From: Opitutales bacterium
GTDB taxonomy: Bacteria; Verrucomicrobiota; Verrucomicrobiia; Opitutales; Oceanipulchritudinaceae
DNA: 64,000 nt
Direction of reading: 5' to 3'
Assembly: GCA_016932335.1 (NCBI GenBank)
Contig: JAFGCZ010000006.1
Coordinates: 294,291 to 358,290, forward strand
Every line of letters begins with the position of its first letter. The first letter of the stretch is position 1. Under the pieces are notes generated by a model. That model was not told the origin of the DNA, did not search any database, and saw nothing but the letters and a program-made list of their open reading frames with translations. The translations under genes were made by a program, and so were the position numbers. Below are positions 59,835 through 64,000 of the stretch, piece after piece.

Positions 59835-61799
59835 ATGAGCCTGAAACAAAAATTCTTTTTTCTTACCCTGTTAACGGTATGTGCCTTGGGCGTGCTTCTC
59901 CTTATCGGTCGTTCAAGTATCATCAATGCGGTTGATACCTCGGAACACTTGGTGGACGAATCTTTCCTGCCCATTGTTGAACGAGATATTCCTGATCTCA
60001 CTGAACTGAACGGTAGTATGGCGTTGATTCTTAACGCCGATAGAGACGCCTATCAGGCGCTGGTGGCGATCAATGCCATGATTGATGTGGTCTCTATAGA
60101 GCAATTGGATCAGGAAATTGGTGACTTCGAGGAAAATCATGCCCAGGTAAGCGACCGTATGGCAAAATCCACTGCTGCATATGGATCCGATGCCAAGGCT
60201 TTTTATAATAAGTTCTTGGGTGAGTATACTTTATGGACTACTTCCTCGAGTGATGTTATCCGCATCACTCGCATAACACTGCCGGCCGAACTCTCCCTCA
60301 GTGAAAAGTTAACGCAGTCTCCGGGGCTTTTCGAAGCCTTTAGAGCGCAGCTCAACACCTTGGGCGATTTGCTGGCCGAGCGGTCTGATTCTGATTTTGT
60401 GGTGGGGCATGCCTTAACCTTGGTTTTGAATGCCGATAGAGATGCTTATCAGGCTTTTGTTGCCGAAAGAAATTTGTCCCGCAGACAAACCGTAGATCAG
60501 TTGAGTCTCCTTGATAAAGAGAACCGCGAGAATATTCAGCAGGTGGAAGATCGGCTCTTACAGGCCTCTGCATCCTTCAACGCTGCGGAGCAGGAGGTTT
60601 ACGAAAATACGCTCCAATTGCTGGATGTTTGGAAGAATCATACCAGAAGTATCTTTGACCTTTCCCAAAATATTATTGCCGATGTTACTGCAAGAGAGCA
60701 GGCCCTCTCTCAAAGTCTCAGTCACTTTTCCACCATGCGTGGACTCCTTGATAATATTACTGAGGCTCTCGAAAAACAGGTTGAAGTTAAAATCCAGGGT
60801 GTTAACGCTGCAGCTGCAGAGGCTGAGGCGGGAAATGAGAAGTTTAAGCAGGATTCTACCCGGCGATTATTCTTTTTCTATGGAATTGGGATTATTGTTG
60901 CGGTCATTACTGTCGTTGCGCTTCTCCTCCTTTCTAGGAATATTCTCAAAGTTCTTTCCGACGCCATACAGGGGCTTACGCAAAGCAGTAGAGAAGTTAC
61001 CTCGGCGTCCTCGCAACTTTCCGACAGCAGCCAAAATCTGGCACACAGTGCCAATCAGCAAGCTTCTACCCTTGAGGAGACATTTGCATCCATTGAAGAG
61101 CTTTCTTCCATGACCAAGCAAAACGCGGATAATGCCGGTAAAGCCAACAAAAATGCCGAGCATTCTAAAAGCGAGGCCGAAAAAGGCCGTTTGGCGATGG
61201 AGCGTATGGCCAATGTTATGGAGCGGATTAAGTCTTCTTCCGATGAAATGGCCAAAATTATCAAAACGATCGACGAAATTGCCTTCCAGACCAATATTCT
61301 CGCCTTGAATGCGGCCGTAGAGGCGGCCAGAGCAGGGGAGGCCGGTGCCGGCTTTGCCGTTGTCGCTGACGAGGTCCGCAGTTTGGCCCAGCGTAGCGCC
61401 GAGGCCGCTAAGAATACCTCTCAAATGATTGAAGAATCACAGCACCATACTTCGGACGGTGTTAATTCCAGTAAGGATGTTGCCAGGATCTTGTTGACTA
61501 TCTATGAGGACGTGGTCTCCGTTGCCGGAATCATTGGCGAGGTTACTGCAGCTTCTCAGGAACAGTCCGAAGGGCTTAAGCAGATCAGTATTGCCGCCTC
61601 TCATATGGATCAAATTAGCCAAAATACTGCCGCCAATGCAGAAGAGTCGGCTTCTGCCGGCGAAGAGTTGGCGGCACAGGCAGAAATGCTTAATGAGCTG
61701 GTTCAGGAGATTAAAAACTTGCTGGATGGTTCCGGTAAGAAACCGCATCGCATTATGGATAATTTGGACGAGGATGATCACCCCTTGCGCTTACCTTGA
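59835..61799 (+). CDS. Methyl-accepting chemotaxis protein with duplicated helical sensor
   Basis: Chemoreceptor of 654 residues from the ATG giving MSLKQKFFF; the frame is open another 29 codons upstream. A first helix (about 7-26) precedes a periplasmic helical region of about 310 residues with no Cache features. The motif NADRDAYQA occurs twice, at 67-75 and 199-207, so the sensor is probably two stacked four-helix bundles, as in bimodular helical (HBM-like) receptors. The second helix is about 350-370 ([17 protein letters not shown]). The signalling tip [20 protein letters not shown] is identical in that stretch to the chemoreceptor at 15 kb. No HAMP is obvious. It ends in an acidic tail without a CheR tether. 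Confidence 0.94.
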   Translation: MSLKQKFFFLTLLTVCALGVLLLIGRSSIINAVDTSEHLVDESFLPIVERDIPDLTELNGSMALILNADRDAYQALVAINAMIDVVSIEQLDQEIGDFEENHAQVSDRMAKSTAAYGSDAKAFYNKFLGEYTLWTTSSSDVIRITRITLPAELSLSEKLTQSPGLFEAFRAQLNTLGDLLAERSDSDFVVGHALTLVLNADRDAYQAFVAERNLSRRQTVDQLSLLDKENRENIQQVEDRLLQASASFNAAEQEVYENTLQLLDVWKNHTRSIFDLSQNIIADVTAREQALSQSLSHFSTMRGLLDNITEALEKQVEVKIQGVNAAAAEAEAGNEKFKQDSTRRLFFFYGIGIIVAVITVVALLLLSRNILKVLSDAIQGLTQSSREVTSASSQLSDSSQNLAHSANQQASTLEETFASIEELSSMTKQNADNAGKANKNAEHSKSEAEKGRLAMERMANVMERIKSSSDEMAKIIKTIDEIAFQTNILALNAAVEAARAGEAGAGFAVVADEVRSLAQRSAEAAKNTSQMIEESQHHTSDGVNSSKDVARILLTIYEDVVSVAGIIGEVTAASQEQSEGLKQISIAASHMDQISQNTAANAEESASAGEELAAQAEMLNELVQEIKNLLDGSGKKPHRIMDNLDEDDHPLRLP

Positions 61800-61914
61800 T
61801 TTGTTAATCCCTTGCTTGACGTTCTCCAGCGCATTCTGTATAACAATATCATTCCTTTATCCAATGCTGCTGGCTAGTTCCGCAGCGCCTTCTGCTATTT
61901 CCCCGATATTGTAA

Positions 61915-62178
61915 ATGAAAGAATATATCCCCTGTGCATTGCTGGCCCTCGCCTTGGGGCTTGCTTTGACTGTCACTAAATATGCGCTGGCCTTTCTGCG
62001 CAAAGAAGTTCCGTCAGCTAATCTGGAAAAACCCCTCAGCAGCCTTTATCAAGTCTTCCGTGAACGCAAAGGTCCCCAGCGCTCCAAATCTATGCTGTAC
62101 CTCAGCATTTATGGAGTGGCTTTTTTTCTCTTTGCGGTAAGCGCTTTACTGATTTTTCTGGAGTTTATTGCTGTCTGA
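61915..62178 (+). CDS. Small two-helix membrane protein
   Basis: An 87-residue protein with two hydrophobic segments (CALLALALGLALTVTKYALAF near the N-terminus and VAFFLFAVSALLIFLEFI at the C-terminus) joined by a basic loop (VFRERKGPQRSKS). I do not recognise a family. It lies 115 nt after the chemoreceptor gene and its 3' end overlaps the convergent reductase gene by 14 nt. Confidence 0.65.
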   Translation: MKEYIPCALLALALGLALTVTKYALAFLRKEVPSANLEKPLSSLYQVFRERKGPQRSKSMLYLSIYGVAFFLFAVSALLIFLEFIAV

Positions 62179-63163
62179 TTGCCAGATCTATCTGTTTTAA
62201 TTCTTCCGGGCTGAAAGAGCCGTTATTTAATGCACCAAGGTTGTCATCAATCTGGCTCAGTTTGCTCGCTCCAATCAGCACGGTTGTTACTTCCGGTCGT
62301 CTCAAGATCCAGGCCAGAGCCATTTGTGCTAGGCTTTGCCCGCGCTTGGTGGCAAGGGCATTCAATGTCTGCAGCATGCGGATACGCTCAGCCGTAATAT
62401 CACCGGTATTCAGGAAATGGGAGGTGCCGGCAGCGCGCGAATCCGCAGGAATTCCCTGCAGATAGCGGCCCGTCAGTATCCCTTGCGCCAATGGGCTGAA
62501 GGGAATGCAGCCGACTCCTTCTTCGCTCAAGAGATCCAGCAAACCATCTTCCACCCAGCGGTCCAGCATATTATAGCGGGGTTGGTTGATCAGGCAGGGA
62601 GTACCCAGCTCCTTTAGTATATGAATAGCTTTTCTGGCATCTTCGGCCCTATAATTGGAGATGCCCACATAAAGCGCTTTCCCGGATTTAACAGCGTGGG
62701 CCAGTGCTCCCATGGTTTCTTCCAGAGGCGTTTCCGGGTCCGGCCGATGGTGGTAGAAAATGTCTACATACTCCAGCCCCAGGCGCTTCAGGCTCTGGTC
62801 CAGGCTGGCTGTCAAATACTTACGCGATCCGAAATTGCCGTATGGGCCTTCCCACATATCATAACCGGCCTTTGTCGAAATAATCAATTCATCCCGGTAA
62901 GCCTTCAATTCTTGGTTCAGAATATGGCCCATGCGCTTTTCTGCCGATCCGGGAGGCGGCCCATAGTTGTTGGCCAGGTCGAAATGCGTAATCCCGCGGT
63001 CAAACGCTCCCGTTATCAGCTTACTGCTCGTGGCGCCATCCGCAGTATCTCCAAAGTTATGCCATAAACCAAGAGAAAGCCGGGGCAGTAGTAGCCCGCT
63101 GTTGCCGCAGCGTTTATAAAAGGTGTTATTCTCGTAGCGTTCGGGAGAAGGAGTGTATGTCAT
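62165..63163 (-). CDS. Aldo/keto reductase (YghZ / L-glyceraldehyde 3-phosphate reductase type)
   Basis: NADPH-dependent carbonyl reductase of 332 residues, TIM barrel. The catalytic tetrad is Asp62 and Tyr67 (ITHFDLANNYGPP), Lys98 (IISTKAGYDMW) and His138 (DIFYHHRPD). GPYGNFGSRKYL and GISNYRAEDARKA belong to the YghZ/potassium-channel-beta branch. The cofactor-binding end is VTTVLIGASKLSQIDDNL. The ATG at 63163 was chosen; the frame continues 16 codons upstream. Its promoter faces the repeated leader region at the right end of the window. Confidence 0.94.
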   Translation of the reverse strand: MTYTPSPERYENNTFYKRCGNSGLLLPRLSLGLWHNFGDTADGATSSKLITGAFDRGITHFDLANNYGPPPGSAEKRMGHILNQELKAYRDELIISTKAGYDMWEGPYGNFGSRKYLTASLDQSLKRLGLEYVDIFYHHRPDPETPLEETMGALAHAVKSGKALYVGISNYRAEDARKAIHILKELGTPCLINQPRYNMLDRWVEDGLLDLLSEEGVGCIPFSPLAQGILTGRYLQGIPADSRAAGTSHFLNTGDITAERIRMLQTLNALATKRGQSLAQMALAWILRRPEVTTVLIGASKLSQIDDNLGALNNGSFSPEELKQIDLAIRQQ

Positions 63164-63332
63164 ATATGCTTTATATATAAAGTGACGCCCGGAAAATGCG
63201 ATTCTTTTCAAGGTTTAGCCATCTCCGTAGGGATTTTTGTGGGGTTCCGGCGCTCAGTTTGAAAAATATGAGTTCTCGATTTTGCTGATGATCATGCAGT
63301 AATGGAAACCTCATAAAAAAGTTCATAAAAAA

Positions 63333-63400
63333 GCTTGCGCAAGGGTGAAAAAAGAACAGGGTTTGCGACTTCTCCAATACGGAGAGCGTTCTTTGAAAAG
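63333..63400 (+). promoter_or_regulatory. Leader unit 1
   Basis: GCTTGCGC at 63333, hairpin TCTCC-AATAC-GGAGA at 63371-63385, then GTTCTTTGAAAAG at 63388. Confidence 0.5.
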
Positions 63401-63458
63401 CCACATTTTAAGCCGCTTGCAGGTCATTTGCAGAAAGTTCAAAATTCTTCAAATACAT

Positions 63459-63526
63459 GCTTGACGCTCCTTAAAAAAACGCTTTTCTGAGCAACCTTTC
63501 ACTTAGCCGTGAATCGTTCTTTTGAC
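63459..63526 (+). promoter_or_regulatory. Leader unit 2
   Basis: GCTTGACG at 63459, hairpin TTCAC-TTAGCC-GTGAA at 63498-63513, then GTTCTTTTGAC at 63516. Confidence 0.5.
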
Positions 63527-63604
63527 AGTTCAGACATGAGTTTGCCTTGTGTTACGTTTCATTACTTCGAGTTTCAAATTTGCTTCAAAAAAGTTACAAA
63601 AAAT

Positions 63605-63670
63605 GCTTGCAATGCTTTTTAAAAAGTAACTTATTGCTCCTCCCGAAACAACGGGTCTGTTCTTTAAAAG
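63605..63670 (+). promoter_or_regulatory. Leader unit 3
   Basis: GCTTGCAA at 63605, hairpin CCCG-AAACAA-CGGG at 63642-63655, then GTTCTTTAAAAG at 63659, the copy closest to canonical boxA. Confidence 0.5.
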
Positions 63671-63851
63671 CAAAACAAACAAGAGTTCTCCTAAGAGAGA
63701 TTGCGCATCACTGCACGGTTCTTTTATGACAACTCTTAAGTTGAGAAGAAACACAATGCAGCACAGCTTTTCGGTTGTGTGCGGTTGCCTTTACTAGGCC
63801 ACCGTCTTTAAAACTCAGTCGTTTGTTTTTCTGAAAAGTTTTTAGAAAAAT

Positions 63852-63931
63852 GCTTGACTGATGTTTTTGCTTCTGTCTTTCTTCAACGCTTCCGCTCGAT
63901 TCATCGAGCGAAGTTGAAAGTTCTTTGAAAG
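63852..63931 (+). promoter_or_regulatory. Leader unit 4
   Basis: GCTTGACT at 63852, a long hairpin built on CGCTCGAT-TC-ATCGAGCG near 63893-63910 with outer CTTCAAC/GTTGAAAG arms, then GTTCTTTGAAAG at 63920. A further TGACAG-GTT-CTGTCA hairpin follows at 63947-63961. Confidence 0.5.
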
Positions 63932-64000
63932 TTTACTTTGTGCGATTGACAGGTTCTGTCAGTCAAACCCTTTAAGAAAAAATAAAACGAGTATAGCATA

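Larger units (their letters stand above)
63311..64000 (+). promoter_or_regulatory. Repeated promoter/boxA leader, probably of an rRNA operon just outside the window
   Basis: About 690 bp without a credible gene. At least four units share one order: an A-rich stretch, a GCTTG(A/C) box like a strong -35 element, a hairpin, and GTTCTTT followed by A-rich bases. The last motif resembles boxA (TGCTCTTTAACA) of rRNA antitermination. Unit starts are near 63333, 63459, 63605 and 63852, and the GTTCTTT copies are at 63388, 63516, 63659, 63920, plus an extra one at 63718. Box-to-boxA distances are 55, 57, 54 and 68 nt. Tandem promoters with boxA sites are typical of rrn leaders; 16S rRNA itself is not in view. 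Confidence 0.6.

Noticed and set aside
63530..63754. Small minus-strand open frame (74 codons) in the repeated leader region
   Set aside because: It crosses the leader units, the product is not recognisable and the region is explained by repeated regulatory elements.
1..64000. tRNA genes, CRISPR arrays, insertion sequences or transposases
   Set aside because: Looked for in intergenic regions and among the proteins; no cloverleaf-like sequence, regularly spaced repeat or transposase motif was recognised, although a systematic scan was not possible by eye.

Overview
The window reads as one bacterial chromosome segment from a Gram-negative organism. It carries a Kdo transferase (waaA), RND/TolC efflux genes, an outer-membrane-type M16 peptidase and TonB_C proteins. 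Shine-Dalgarno sequences are rare and weak. Together with the pseudokinase-PEGA-sulfatase-modifying-factor fusion, the sialate O-acetylesterase, the GH3 glucosidase and the SSS sugar symporter, this suggests a polysaccharide-using member of the Verrucomicrobiota, perhaps the Opitutae/Puniceicoccales. That placement is inference; no rRNA gene lies in the window to test it.

Layout. 1-3.2 kb: 3' end of an RND pump and its TolC-type partner. 3.2-7.0 kb: aroC and cysS (minus), hemB (plus). 7.1-15 kb: a 7TMR-DISM histidine kinase, a secreted sialate O-acetylesterase overlapping it tail to tail, an acidic-tailed protein of unknown function, pyrD, and msrB-cbpA. 15.1-20.2 kb: a chemoreceptor, a secreted protein and a TrkH/TrkA potassium system. 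20.3-24 kb: a three-gene biotin-dependent carboxylase operon whose biotin carboxylase lacks several catalytic residues. 24-30 kb: peroxiredoxin, TPR-PAS protein, PepC peptidase, two tandem TonB_C proteins and a class II fructose-bisphosphate aldolase. 30-38.1 kb: the pseudokinase fusion, waaA, the M16 peptidase and trpA.

38.2-40.7 kb is the most unusual part: two overlapping genes, visibly richer in A+T at third codon positions than their neighbours. They encode a Ser/Ala-rich protein with a strand-like amphipathic segment and a small protein with His-Gly and Gly-Cys motifs resembling caspase-clan or DUF4347 proteins. A NifA-like sigma-54 activator follows. 42.5-48.4 kb: an alpha/beta hydrolase with its TetR regulator, a secreted GH3 beta-glucosidase, and an orphan AAA15 (COG1106) ATPase. 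48.4-52.7 kb: a sulfonate/nitrate-type ABC importer, an Rrf2 regulator, a flavodoxin and a Cys-rich unknown, plausibly sulfur related.

52.8-63.2 kb: PfkB kinase, SSS symporter, purine nucleoside phosphorylase, an SH3-like protein, a glycosyltransferase with a DegT sugar aminotransferase, a second chemoreceptor, a small membrane protein and an aldo/keto reductase. The last 0.7 kb is non-coding. It contains at least four repeated units (a GCTTG(A/C) promoter-like box, a hairpin, then GTTCTTT(N)AAA), which look like tandem promoters and boxA-type antitermination leaders of an rRNA operon starting just beyond the window. No tRNA, rRNA, CRISPR array or insertion sequence was recognised.
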